Shown: positions 34,499-44,839, counted from the stretch's first letter. The stretch is DNA of 64,000 nt from Pseudopyrenochaeta lycopersici (GCA_003313425.1 NHZP01000007.1:1612001-1676000); one strand, 5' to 3'. Numbers and translations are program-made. The notes: generated from the letters alone by a model not told the origin.

Positions 34499-34800
34499 AA
34501 GGATAAAGTGCAAAAACCATAACGAGAAGTAACAGCAAAGATATAATCGAACACTCGGCTGTCAGAGCCAGGAGAGCTACATTTTGCATATAGTTCCAGG
34601 AGCCGATGGTATTGGACTAGACCCGGCATTCAGACGGACCTTTCGCACGGCTGCATCCGCGCCAAGGACCGGGGAATTTGATCTCCCTTCCGTCTCGCGC
34701 GCGGAGCCGAGGGTGATATCCTGTTCAATGTTCTTCTCGATAGAAAGCTTCCAGCTGCGCGTGATTATGTTTGACATACTCTGTGTCATATCCCAACACT
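34499..34800. promoter_or_regulatory. Divergent promoter shared by MCC alpha and acyl-CoA dehydrogenase
   Basis: This 302 bp two-way promoter is rich in CCG/CGG triplets around 34600-34720, again compatible with Zn2Cys6 control. I found no exact copy of CCGTGATC here. Confidence 0.45.
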
Positions 34801-36268
34801 ATGGAGTCTGCAATTACACCGCTGTACAGCGAGCCCCTCTATCTTACTCGCTTTGCGAGCCCGTATTATCAAAATTCACACTATCGACTTCAGTGTGAGC
34901 TTCGAGAATACGTCGACAAGCACATTGCACCTTTTTGCGAGGATTGGGAAACAAAGGGCCGTGTTCCCCTTGATGTTCTTGCCCGCCACGCTGAGTTGGG
35001 CTATGCCGCCGTTTCTGTATATCCCCTGGCAGCTCAATATTTAAACGGCCAACGACTTCCTGCCAATATCAAGCCCTCAGAATGGGACGGATTCCATGAC
35101 TTGATCTTCATTGACGAGATGGCGCGTTGTGGCTATTTGGGAGTGATTTGGGGTCTCAGTTGTGGAAATTCTATCGGGGTCCCACCGCTGGTGAATTTTG
35201 GAAATGCAGAGCAGAAGCACAGATTTTTACCAGATGTCCTACAAGGTAGAACCAGGTTCTGTCTGGGGGTCACTGAGCCGGACGGTGAGTAATCAACCTG
35301 AAGCAAGTCGGTGGCATAGGCTAAAACTCTCCAGCTGGGTCAGATGTTGCATCGCTAACCACAACCGCCGAACGACGTGGCAACCACTACATTGTAAATG
35401 GAGCCAAGAAATGGATAACAAATGGAAGCTTTGCAGATTACTGCATGGCTGCGGTGCGAACAGGCGGCGAAGGAGCCAAAGGGGTGTCGGCGCTGATCAT
35501 ACCTCTGAAGTCTAAAGGTGTCACATGCAAAAAGATCATGAACTCCGGCGTTCATGCCAGCGGTGCGTATGCCCTAGCTTTCGATGTCGCAACAAAGAAA
35601 GCGCGCGTATTAATATGGAAACCTTAGCTTCCACATATATCGAACTAGACGAAGTCGAGGTCCCAGTGGAAAATTTGATCGGTAAAGAAAATGATGGCTT
35701 TGGAATCATTATGTCAAGTAAAGTTTCCCTGATATGAAGTATTATTTTGTTTGTACTTGATCTGACGCTTCCAGACTTCAATCACGAGAGGCTGTGGCTG
35801 GCATGTACGAGTCTTCGCTTGGCCCGCGTGTGTGCCGAAGACGCATTCAGACATGCCACTATTCGCGAAACGTTCGGTAAGAAGCTTATTGAGAACCAGG
35901 TCATTCGCCAAAAGATCTCGCTTTTCGGCCGCAGTATTGACTCAGCGTATTCTTGGATGGAGCAGTTAGTTTTCCTTACTGAGCATGGAAAGCGGACTGG
36001 CCAGGATCCAGTTGTTAGTGGGCCAATTGCGAATCTCAAAGTTCTCGCCGGGAAAACACTCGAAATCGTCAATCGGGAGGCGCAACAAATCATGGGCGGG
36101 CTTGGATATTCAAAGAATGGTCGCGGTGCAAGAATTGAGCAGATAAGTCGTGACTTGAGGGTTATGGTGGTTGGTGGCGGCAGTGAAGAGATCTTGATTG
36201 ATCTTTCGGTGAGCCAAGAATTGAGGGCGATGAACAAGCTTCGTAGACCCAAAAAGTCTCATCTATGA
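34801..36268 (+). CDS. ivdA: Acyl-CoA dehydrogenase of isovaleryl-CoA dehydrogenase type, PTS1-like ending SHL
   Basis: Four exons (34801-35284, 35335-35562, 35628-35717, 35775-36268) give 431 residues. Family landmarks include FCLGVTEPDAGSDVASLTTTAER, YIVNGAKKWITNGSFADYC, VPVENLIGKENDGFGIIMSNFNHER and QIMGGLGYSKNGRGARIEQISRDLR. Glu272 (NHERLWLA) sits where isovaleryl-CoA and long-chain acyl-CoA dehydrogenases carry their catalytic base, while the usual C-terminal base position is Gly402 (GGGSEEI). This swap supports 2,3-dehydrogenation of isovaleryl-CoA. There is no mitochondrial presequence (MESAITPLYSEPLY) and the protein ends SHL, a PTS1-class tripeptide. In peroxisomes electrons would pass to oxygen or another acceptor rather than to ETF, which is not settled by the sequence. 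The exact substrate could be another branched acyl-CoA. Confidence 0.9.
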
Positions 36269-36360
36269 GCTAAGAACCTGGATCCAAGAAAACTTGTTCA
36301 CATAACACTGATCCATTATTCGAGGCTATTGATGATTTGTGTAAACTATATGCTTTCTCA

Positions 36361-38479
36361 TCAGTAGTTAAAACTTTCATCCGTGCTGGCGTTGTTAGTG
36401 ACCTGGTTTAGCATCCCGAAATCAAAAGACAAGGCTCCTTCGAGAAGGGTTTCAAAGTCTGGCGAAAGTGCAGACGCAGATGTATGTAGGTCTGGTGGAT
36501 CTGTAGACGTCGGAATCTCCATCTCCGGTCTGGAGGCATCATTTGACATCGAAGGCCGCCGAGCCGAATTTGTTAGCCAGCTGTAATCGCATACTTGCCA
36601 AAGATTTTCTTCCGTAACTGCATCTAATGGGATCAGATCCAAACAGGAAGAAAGCAAGCTAGCTGCTAATGATGGAGAAGGATTGAAGTCTTTCAAAACA
36701 CCGCTCTGCAGAACATCAGTTTGCCCGCGAGAAGGGCCAGTATAATCGAAGTACTTCAAAGGGCTGTACGTACCATCCGCCTGTAAGACTCCCAGAGTAC
36801 GGGCTCTTGATCTAAGAACCGCACACACGACTCCCAACTCGCCTCAGATGTTGTTTGCTCACCATTATGTGGGTCTCTAGCATGAAGTCGGTGGATCATA
36901 CCAGCAAGTACTGCTGCATATCCGTAGAAACTAGGATAAACCTTGCAACCACGTTGCTGTAGAGCACATAATATAGCTGTCAAATGGGCTGCATGTTCCT
37001 TGCTTATGGAAACTGATGCTCGAAGGAAATTGGCTGGTATCTTGACGCTGATGGATCTGAGATGTTGTCGAAGAAGGAAGGGGTGGTGTAGCAGGCATTG
37101 ATTGACATGATAGAGAACATGGGCGTAGGAGAAATGGCATGCCGCACACTCATCAAGTGTTCCCCGAGCGACGAAGTCGCGGTCGAGGATTTCCGCGAAG
37201 TTGCCATCGCAAGCATTTGAATACGATTCAAAGCTTGATAGTATACCATTAATGTGTGCAAATTCGCTTCGTGAGTCCCAAGGAAGGCGGCATTTGACTG
37301 CACCATGTTGGAAAGCCCACCTAACTACATCACCAAAGGCAGAGACCATGAAAATGGTCAATGCAAAATGGTCTGTACTTCCCAATGGCGCTTGATCTGG
37401 AATTTCGCGGATCGCTTCAAGTGTTGGTAGCTTTATGCTTGTGTCATCCGGAAATGGATATTGGCTCAGTGGTAAACGGCTTGTGCAGTCGCTATCAAGG
37501 AGGGCGGGGGGCCTATTTCTGCCGCAAGAAGACAGTTTATCAAGAATATACACAGACCAGAAGGTATGACGCCTCTCTTCGGCTTCGTTCGGAGACATTG
37601 ACGCGTTTGGCTCTTTTCCGAGCTGCAGCGTTTGCGCAAACCGAATCGATAATCCGAATTTCACCCAAGCAAGTTGATCTCGACCGCCTGCACTAAAATC
37701 AACAGAATTCGCGTAGCAATTGTCAATTTGGCTAACGTACAGATGTAGTCTATGATTCCAAGCATGCTTGCGGCTTGAACAGTACGGATATTCAGGCTGT
37801 GCGCATCGGAGAAAGCTTCTTCTACAACCTCAGACCATGCCAATTTTGCGTACCAATCCGTGGCCTCGCTCTGGCGGCCGGCAAAGCGAAGGTCTTGGGA
37901 GAATCTGACGGCAGTCGCTACGAAAGCCAATAACAGATAGGATGGTAGGCTACCATTGTCCAGGTTCTGGCGGAAGGTTTTCTCGTGAAAAAAAGAGTAC
38001 GGCTGCTTGTGGCAGCAGCAGAAATAGACATCAACAAGAGACCGTAGGGTTTCGGCGTTAAGCAGGGAAGCTAGATCACTGCTTGGAGGGTCAACCACTC
38101 CTTGCGAATCTTGGCCGGGTACATGGGATAAGAGGGTGCCTCCGAACAAACCAGCGAGGTTTGCTCCATTACTACCGTTGGCATCTAATAGGCTGAGCCT
38201 CGATTCTAGGAGGGCAACGCGTGTGGCAAGACCCGAGTTCTCTTGCTGCAAAATGCCGTTGTAAGACGAGGTGGTTAATTCTGAAAAGTAGCCGTCATTG
38301 TAACGACAGGTCTGTCCCAGACGACCGCAAAATGAGCAAATTGGCCGTTCGCCAGAGCACCTGGTCTTTTTGCGTCTGAAACTTTTCGTCAGTGAAGTTC
38401 AGGTTAGAGGAAATAGAACTAGCAACCGGCAATTGTCGCACGCCTGACGGACGCGCTTAACCTCTCGTCTGTCAACCAT
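36361..38479 (-). CDS. Zn2Cys6 transcription factor with fungal-specific regulatory domain
   Basis: Four exons (38479-38427, 38375-37741, 37687-36774, 36705-36361) give 648 residues with consistent phases. The zinc cluster (ACDNCRRKKTRC then ERPICSFCGRLGQTC) spans about residues 13-43, and its first intron splits the CR codon, a common position in this family. The following LQQENSGLATRVALLESRL is a short coiled coil for dimerisation. The middle homology region is recognisable in YSFFHEKTFRQNL, AAVRFSQDLRF, RRHTFWSVYILDKLSSCGR and RPPALLDSDCTSRLPL. The last ~90 residues are Ser/Asp-rich and may activate transcription. Lying at the edge of the isovaleryl-CoA genes, it is the obvious candidate for their specific regulator; this is inferred from position. 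Confidence 0.9.
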
Positions 38480-38983
38480 AATTAGAGACAAAGGTCCATT
38501 GCAGTAATGAGAGTTGGTTTATCCGAAGGAGGATTTGTTGTGAGGATGTAGTGAAGGTCGATAGGGGAGGACGCGGAAGTGCGGGGAACGCTGGCCTGGG
38601 ACTAGTTTCAAGACATCGCCACTTGACCCAAACAAGATCAATGAACCAATCATTCCAGCCTCAACAGACTGGAAGTCGAGCAAAAAGCCACAACTTCCCA
38701 GACTTGCGCCTTCTCGTACGTGCTTCACATCCGAGTGGCTGCTGCAACACTGCAAAGAATAGGAATCTAGATCAATCTCAGTCGAAAATCTTATCTCCCA
38801 AGAAAGCGAACTTGGCCCAAAAGAAATAAGCGCAGGCGGACTGATCTAACAGAAGAAGGCATTGAACATAACCTCACAACAAACGTGAATATCCAAATTT
38901 CTTACTATGTCAAATATACTATAGTTCAGATCGCAAACCAGCATCATCTCTGCTAGGTGCGGCCCCGTTAACATCGCGAAGAA
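38480..38983. other. Intergenic, no supported gene
   Basis: These 504 bp cover the promoter of the Zn2Cys6 gene and the 3' end of the PNPOx-family gene. A 92-codon plus-strand frame here does not resemble a protein. Confidence 0.45.
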
Positions 38984-39874
38984 TTAGAGCTCTCTGTGCC
39001 TCCAGGAGTGATCCTCCGGTATTCCCATTTGTCTTCGCTGAAAGTTCAGTATGTGCTCGATAAAGACGGGCTTGATACTAAGCACGCCTGCCAGACTTAA
39101 AATAATCATGAACAAGATTCCCAAGCCGATGCCAAAGGCCACAGCATCCTGCTGTCGGCTTATCTTTCGAAACCAAGCTTTGGCATCTTCGATGGCGAAA
39201 TTCTCGTCGTACGAGCGCCGAGCACTCACCATACCGGGCAGCCCATCAAGCGATCTATGATTGTTCTTTTTTTGAAAATCAGCAAGCTCTTGCTTCTCCA
39301 CCTGCTTTCGCGCCCAGTTATCAAGCGTATCACGTGGTGTAAAGCCATTTTCTGCATCAGTGCCGACTTCGTGGTCCGAAATGGCGACAGCGTCGCTTGG
39401 GCCTTCACCACTTGCGTCCTTTCTGTTGCCGATAAGAGGCACAGCAAATCCACAGCTAGTCTGCACCTTCTTTACCCGCAAAACGATGATGGCTCTCGCG
39501 CCTGTGATGTCGACCTCATCTCCATTCTCGGTGGCCATTTTTGCTCTTAGTTGTTGGTAGTGCGGATCCCATTTCTCGACCACTCTTCCCTTGCAGAAAA
39601 GCCGCATAATTTGTGGCGAAGGTCCAAATGAGCAGAACATGACGGTGACGCGGCCATTTTCATAAACATGCGAAATGGTCTCACAGCCGCTGCCAGTGGC
39701 ATCCAAATAGGCGACAGTATTGGGTCCAAGGATGGAGAAGGTTCGAGATGGATGGCCTTTGGGGGAAAGGTTGATGTGGTCGCCTGCCCAGGGAGCGCTG
39801 GCGACGTAGAAGAGAGGCTGCTTGGTGATGAAGTCGATGTGGGATTCGTTGAGGGAGGGAAAGAATTTGACCAT
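38984..39874 (-). CDS. Pyridoxamine-phosphate-oxidase-family flavoprotein with C-terminal membrane anchor
   Basis: A single exon of 296 residues. The N-terminal ~150 residues match the fungal PNPOx-like family: FITKQPLFYVASAP, HINLSPKGHPSRTFSILGPNTVAYLDATGSGCET split-barrel block, then GRVTVMFCSFG and MRLFCKGRVVE. The C-terminal part has a charged linker and one hydrophobic helix at about residues 243-267 (FGIGLGILFMIILSLAGVL), predicting a membrane anchor, with a short tail after it. Known relatives bind FMN or F420-like cofactors, but most fungal members have no assigned substrate. True pyridoxine-phosphate oxidase activity is unlikely given the divergence and the anchor. Confidence 0.82.
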   Translation of the reverse strand: MVKFFPSLNESHIDFITKQPLFYVASAPWAGDHINLSPKGHPSRTFSILGPNTVAYLDATGSGCETISHVYENGRVTVMFCSFGPSPQIMRLFCKGRVVEKWDPHYQQLRAKMATENGDEVDITGARAIIVLRVKKVQTSCGFAVPLIGNRKDASGEGPSDAVAISDHEVGTDAENGFTPRDTLDNWARKQVEKQELADFQKKNNHRSLDGLPGMVSARRSYDENFAIEDAKAWFRKISRQQDAVAFGIGLGILFMIILSLAGVLSIKPVFIEHILNFQRRQMGIPEDHSWRHREL

Positions 39875-40301
39875 GTTGAAGAGACGTCAATAAGATGCAG
39901 GTGCGATCAAGAGGCGGAGTTATGTCGATGAATTTAATTTGAATGAGCTTATCCTCGATACTCTTTTATACATGGAAAACGCGGAGTAAAGCGGACAAGT
40001 TTTGGTCGAGTTAGGATCCAGGCAAAGTGATTGACAAGCTTACCGTATACGGCCTAGACGTCTCGACAGCCACCTGAGTGTGCATCGCAACACTATTTCG
40101 CTTGGCGCGCTAAAAGTGTAATCGAATGACAATCTTTCTGATGGCGCGCCGCATCGCTCAGAAATTCCACACGAGCATCTCGAGGGCCCAAAGGAGCTTC
40201 TCACGGCACGCTCTGGCTCCCCCGCCCCCGATTGAGTTACTTGGACGGCCACACTGCACCGCTTCGCCCCTCCGCACACGGTGCAGCATGCACCGGCAGC
40301 A
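39875..40301. promoter_or_regulatory. Divergent promoter region
   Basis: These 427 bp lie between the outward-reading PNPOx-like and PPR-like genes. No specific site was recognised. Confidence 0.45.
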
Positions 40302-42341
40302 ATGCTAGCCATCTGGCCCCGGGCAAGACAGAGTCCGGGCACCTGCAGATGCATCTCGTGTGTCGCCAATGCGGCGGCCGTGGCCAGACGCGGTGGACAC
40401 AATGGGTTCCGCGGCTCGTGGGCGTTGGGGACCCCGACGTCGGCCTTCGTCTACACCACCGCCTTCGCAACGGGCCTGGCGATTGATGCGCGAGCCAAGG
40501 CGGCCAGGAACAGACAGTGGGAGGACGCATTTGCACATCCGAGGGATGCGCTGGACCGTCCACTGTCCAAGGAAAGAGCGATGCAGAGCAGCTCGGCGGA
40601 GAGGGAAGCCGTCATGGAGCATGCCAGCCGCAGCCACCACTCTCACACGGAGCCGCTCGAGGACCTGCCCGACAGCCTGGACTGGGACGCCATACACCGC
40701 ATGGTGGGCATGGAGCTCGCGGACGACCGTGTCTCACAAGGGCCTCGGCCTCTGGCCGACGTGAGCGACGATGCACGAGCTGCCTGGGACGACCTCTGCT
40801 TCGACTCAAGGCTGCTAGGAGCGCAGTCGCTAGACTGGCCCGTAAATACAGGCCGGCATCTCATGCTCTACAACCTGCCGCCTCAGTCACTGTGGGCTCC
40901 CGAGTCGATGCGCGTGACCGCAATGCGGCGACGACACACGTGGAAGAAGCTGGCCATGCAGGAACTGTCGACGGGCTTGTTGATTCACACCTTGATCACT
41001 CGCGCCAATCTTCTTCGCTACTTCTCCTCGGCCAGCTCCCATCTCGAAACATTATCCCCTCAGCTCCGTGAGGTCGCCTCCTTCTCCAAACCCCAAGCCA
41101 TGCAAGCACGCAAGGACTTTCTAGAGGAGATCGAAACTCTGCAGCGCACCCTTGTTGACAGCCCAGCTGAAGACATCGTCAAGGCGAGGCTACACATGGA
41201 TCAGCCTGCCATCCCAAGCTATATCCAGGACGCTGACGGCGACTTCTACAACATCTGCCAACAAATGAACAACGCTCTCAAGCAGCTTCTTCATCATACG
41301 TCCAAAGGAAACGATCGACAGGAGGCTCTTGCAATTGCTAAGATATGCCACAACCTCCTCGTTTCTACTGCATCACCGGATCTTCACACGTTCAATCTCC
41401 TGTTATCCGGCTTCAGGCGTTGGCAGCGACCAAATATGGTCGACGATACTATCGCGGCCTTCTACGTCCACAAAATCAGGCCAAATGAAATTACTTGCCG
41501 CGAGATCCTTGGCCATTATATTTCCGAGTCACGTCCTGATGCATTTTCTCGTTTCGTGGCAAAGATGAGAGGTGTCGGTGACGCCCTGATGCTTGCCAAT
41601 TCAAACATTACGGTCAACGAGGCTAGTCAGGACCGACTCGTGCGAGTTAGTCAAGATAAAGTTTATCAAAAGGTTCACCCTTCCCCCATGGTTTTTGGCG
41701 CGCTGATAGGCGGCGTCATGAAATTTGCTGGTTTTGACCGCGCTCTTGACATCTACTACGAGATGAAAACTGACGGCTGGGGCCTCGATGTTCAAGGCCT
41801 TACTAGGTTACTTGGTGACTGCATTCGTCGCGCTGATTGGGAAGGTGGTACCTACATTTGGGAGGAGATCAATAGTATCAAGACCAAAGTAAGTGCTAGA
41901 GACATGGCAAAGGCATACTACTACATGCTGAGCTTATGCTCTATCACCCATAACACTATTGCCTTCAATCAGATCCTGAACGAAGTTGCGAAGAGAGGAC
42001 ATGATCGAAAGAGCATTATTAATGCTGCTACAAAGACAACGATTTGGGCAAAGAAGAAGAGGGAATACCTCGCGCCGGCTTGGGCGGCAGACAATGTGCT
42101 TATTGCTGTATCGGATTACATTAACGATGTAAAGCCAACCGGCTGTGGATCAGGGCATGTAGCTGGCGTGGACTACGGCGGCGATCTCACACGGCATAGT
42201 CCCAGAATTGAAGACCTGTCTGAGGAGCGAGTGATCGGGCAGATTAGGTCGATTGAGCTAGAGCCTACGGACCCGAAAGAGGCCTGGGCATCATGGGTCG
42301 AACACGAGTTTGGCGAGAGACCTAGAGAGCCGGAGCCATGA
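40302..42341 (+). CDS. Mitochondrial pentatricopeptide-repeat-like protein
   Basis: A single exon of 679 residues from the first in-frame ATG at 40302. The N-terminal ~60 residues (MLAIWPRARQSPGTCRC..., ARRGGHNGFRGSW) are rich in Arg and Ala and lack acids, as in a mitochondrial presequence. The central part has helical-hairpin repeats with PPR character: DLHTFNLLLSGFRRWQ, IRPNEITCREILGHYI, PMVFGALIGGVMKFAGFDRAL and IAFNQILNEVAKRGHD. Fungal proteins of this layout act in mitochondrial RNA processing or translation. I cannot name the specific RNA target. No introns were needed, and I see no break. Confidence 0.75.
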   Translation: MLAIWPRARQSPGTCRCISCVANAAAVARRGGHNGFRGSWALGTPTSAFVYTTAFATGLAIDARAKAARNRQWEDAFAHPRDALDRPLSKERAMQSSSAEREAVMEHASRSHHSHTEPLEDLPDSLDWDAIHRMVGMELADDRVSQGPRPLADVSDDARAAWDDLCFDSRLLGAQSLDWPVNTGRHLMLYNLPPQSLWAPESMRVTAMRRRHTWKKLAMQELSTGLLIHTLITRANLLRYFSSASSHLETLSPQLREVASFSKPQAMQARKDFLEEIETLQRTLVDSPAEDIVKARLHMDQPAIPSYIQDADGDFYNICQQMNNALKQLLHHTSKGNDRQEALAIAKICHNLLVSTASPDLHTFNLLLSGFRRWQRPNMVDDTIAAFYVHKIRPNEITCREILGHYISESRPDAFSRFVAKMRGVGDALMLANSNITVNEASQDRLVRVSQDKVYQKVHPSPMVFGALIGGVMKFAGFDRALDIYYEMKTDGWGLDVQGLTRLLGDCIRRADWEGGTYIWEEINSIKTKVSARDMAKAYYYMLSLCSITHNTIAFNQILNEVAKRGHDRKSIINAATKTTIWAKKKREYLAPAWAADNVLIAVSDYINDVKPTGCGSGHVAGVDYGGDLTRHSPRIEDLSEERVIGQIRSIELEPTDPKEAWASWVEHEFGERPREPEP

Positions 42342-44021
42342 TGTGATGAGTAAATACTTCAGTGCCACTACCATGTAGTCTTGTACATAGCAATGCATAG
42401 ATCGGCGTTTCGGGTTTTAACATGCGTTGCGATAATTGGGGCACGCTTGTACTATAGTTGAGGAAGTGAGATTATGAGAATGACTATCATAAAACCACTC
42501 CGTGTTCACAGCTGTTTCATCAGACACAAATCCACTTTCCAGAATTAGAGGGCATCCCAGATAACATTTCAGATTGGTTTTTGTTTAGAACTATGAAATG
42601 TATAAACATGTTCCTTGCATTCCAGGTCGGCAATGATGGACAGGGGCTTGCTTCGTATCTGTTGTTGGTCGAACCGATCTTACATCATAGAAGCGCAGTT
42701 TCAAGATGCATGTGAATCGACCCTGTACATCGCACAGCTTCCTCGTGACAACTTGGGCGAAGTTCTAGCTGAATCATCTCTTCTAACATCGCTACTTACG
42801 CTTCGATAAGACGACTCCACATTTCTTAGTCATTCGGTGGGCCGTTTAAGTTTGAACGCGAACAATTTCCATCAAAGCTCAGTCAGATACGACTTCCGAT
42901 TTCGTTCCTAAGATAGCTGTAGACGCCAAGAAACTAGGTGCCATTTGACCACGTTCTTCGCATTTCAAGCCTTCCTCTATGTAGTGCGCAATCTCCCAGA
43001 GCGTCAAACGTAATTAGCTACGCCCTTGCTGCAAGCTTCACATCGACGGTAGGTTTTTCAAGACTACGTGCGTTGACACGAATCATTTGAGCTACCGATT
43101 TAGCTTGACAAGGACACGCAGCAGGGTTGTTTATTGGCAGCACACACACACCTGTAATTACTTATCAAGTTACGATTGAAGTTGCGAAAACAATAGAAGC
43201 CTCTGGTCTAACCCGATGGTGAAGTTCTTTTGTGTGAAGAATATAGTAAAAATTGTTTTGTTGGTGGCTCACTGGAATAGGCTTCAGATACAGCAATGGA
43301 AGGCTAAGGTGTATCGATGTAGCATTTACGGTGTTTATAAAAGTATATTGAGCTGTGGTCACGTGCAGAAGGCAGAGGAAATGAAGGGCGGTGACGACAG
43401 AGGAAGCCCTTGAGTTCAGATGTTGGGCTGCTGTGAGCCGGTGCTGTGTCCGCCGCCAATGATCATCACCTTATTACCTTAGATATCAGGCGTATTAAAA
43501 AAATTGGATGGAGATTTATAATTAAGACAGAGCTGAACACTAGCTTGAGGTATGAGTTGAAAGCTATGGTTTCTGTGCTCATGCTGAATATTTATCGTAT
43601 CCCCTACTTTTACTATTTGTTCCCAAAGACGAAATATTATGGGGTTGGGGAGCATTTTTCGAATTGATAAAAGTGTGTTTGTCAGTGGTTATACTTGGAC
43701 GCTCGCGTTGGCCTCGACTAATTACCAAACCGACTGTATCACTTTGAATATTTATTAGATACTTTTGGCATTGAAAAACAAGTGTACTTGACAAACTAAA
43801 GAGGCTGGATATCAACGAAGCCTTGCGGATATCAAAGTCTTTCCAACCTGCTACGGTTATAAGGTGTAGCGACAGTGGTTCTACCTATCTTCTCAATAAT
43901 AACCTACACATTCAAAGAACTTTAAACTAATTCCAATGACGACTATAGTTTAATCAGCATTGTCGGGTTTCAGTGGAGGTGAACTGAGAACTCACAAGCG
44001 AAACCATACCAGACCTGGTGT
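42342..44021. other. Intergenic, no supported gene
   Basis: This 1.7 kb region downstream of both the PPR-like gene and the repeat-precursor gene has short frames only. It leans AT-rich towards 43,500-43,900 but lacks a clear transposon structure. Confidence 0.5.
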
Positions 44022-44839
44022 TTAACCCCACGTAACTACAGTCGTTGGCTTTCCGAGTGTGATGGTATCTTTGGGCTTCTCTGCTTCCGCATTTCGCTTG
44101 CCCCAGGTCACCTCCGATGAGGGTTTGCCTAGGTCAATCTTGTCCTTTGGCGTGCCAGTTTCCACATCCCGCTTACCCCAGATCACCTCCGTCGAGGGTT
44201 TGCCCAGGTCAATGGTATCTTTTGGAGTGTCGACCTCGGTCTTGCGCTTGCCCCAGGTGATCTCTGTGGTAGGCTTGCCGAGCTCGATTGTATCCTTGGG
44301 CGTCTCCCAGACAATGTCTCGTTTTTCCCAGGTAACCTCAGTAGTCGGTGGAGTAAGCCCAATAGTGTTCTTTGGCTGGTCGATTATTAGATCACGCTTT
44401 TCCTTGCCCCATGTAGTGTCTGTCGTCGGCTTGCCCAGCTCGATCGTGTCTTTCGGCTTGCCAAACTCGATGCCTCGCTTTTTGCCCCAAATGACCTCAG
44501 TTGATGGCGGGCCAATTTCAACTGTATCATCAGGTTGAGTCTCATCGCGTTTACCCCATGTGATTTCTGTCGTAGGCTTGCCAAGCCCAATTGTATCCTT
44601 GGGTTTGCCGATGTCGATGTCGCGCTTGCCCCAGGTAACTTCTGTCGATGGTGGCGAGATGCCGATGGTGTCTACTGGCTTCCCAACGGAGAACGTTTGC
44701 GCCTACGTATAATCAGCAATGACTACAATATAGACAATAGATAGAGGTCGTCGGCGCATACCTCAGGTACAGCGATGGGCAGCCCACTGCCAACAGCAAC
44801 CAAGGTCCCCGCGAGGACGGATACTAGTCTGTACTGCAT
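44022..44839 (-). CDS. Kex2-processed secreted repeat precursor (nine W-G-K-R units)
   Basis: Two exons, 44839-44762 and 44702-44022, with a 59 bp intron placed after the signal-peptide exon, give 252 residues. MQYRLVSVLAGTLVAVGSG is a signal peptide. Everything after residue 26 is nine imperfect repeats of 23-27 residues. The consensus is P-K-D-T-I-x-L-G-K-P-[ST]-T-E-[VI]-T-W-G, and eight of nine end in Lys-Arg (KR, KKR or KEKR), the Kex2 cleavage site; the last ends TWG at the stop codon. Processing should therefore release nine related peptides of about 21-25 residues. This architecture is shared by fungal pheromone precursors, repellents and RiPP (dikaritin) precursors. The repeats lack the Trp/Cys-rich pheromone core and lack the Tyr-based ustiloxin core. 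No UstY-like (DUF3328) gene is visible nearby. Function is unknown. Confidence 0.88.
44028..44702 (-). repeat. Nine tandem coding repeats of 69-81 bp
   Basis: The nine units correspond to the peptides of the Kex2-processed precursor. Units 1, 3 and 5 carry a PP pair (SPP, GPP, TPP) where units 2, 4 and 6-9 carry GKP. This alternation suggests growth by duplication of a two-unit block. Confidence 0.85.

Noticed and set aside
44059..44538. Plus-strand 159-codon open frame over the repeat-precursor locus
   Set aside because: It is the antisense shadow of the minus-strand repeats. The minus strand has the signal peptide, the intron and periodic Lys-Arg sites, while the plus frame has no start context or family resemblance.
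44022..44839. Interpretation of the repeat precursor as an alpha-type mating pheromone gene
   Set aside because: Pheromone precursors carry short Trp/Cys-rich cores preceded by X-A or X-P dipeptides; these units are longer, lack Cys and are not followed by such spacers.
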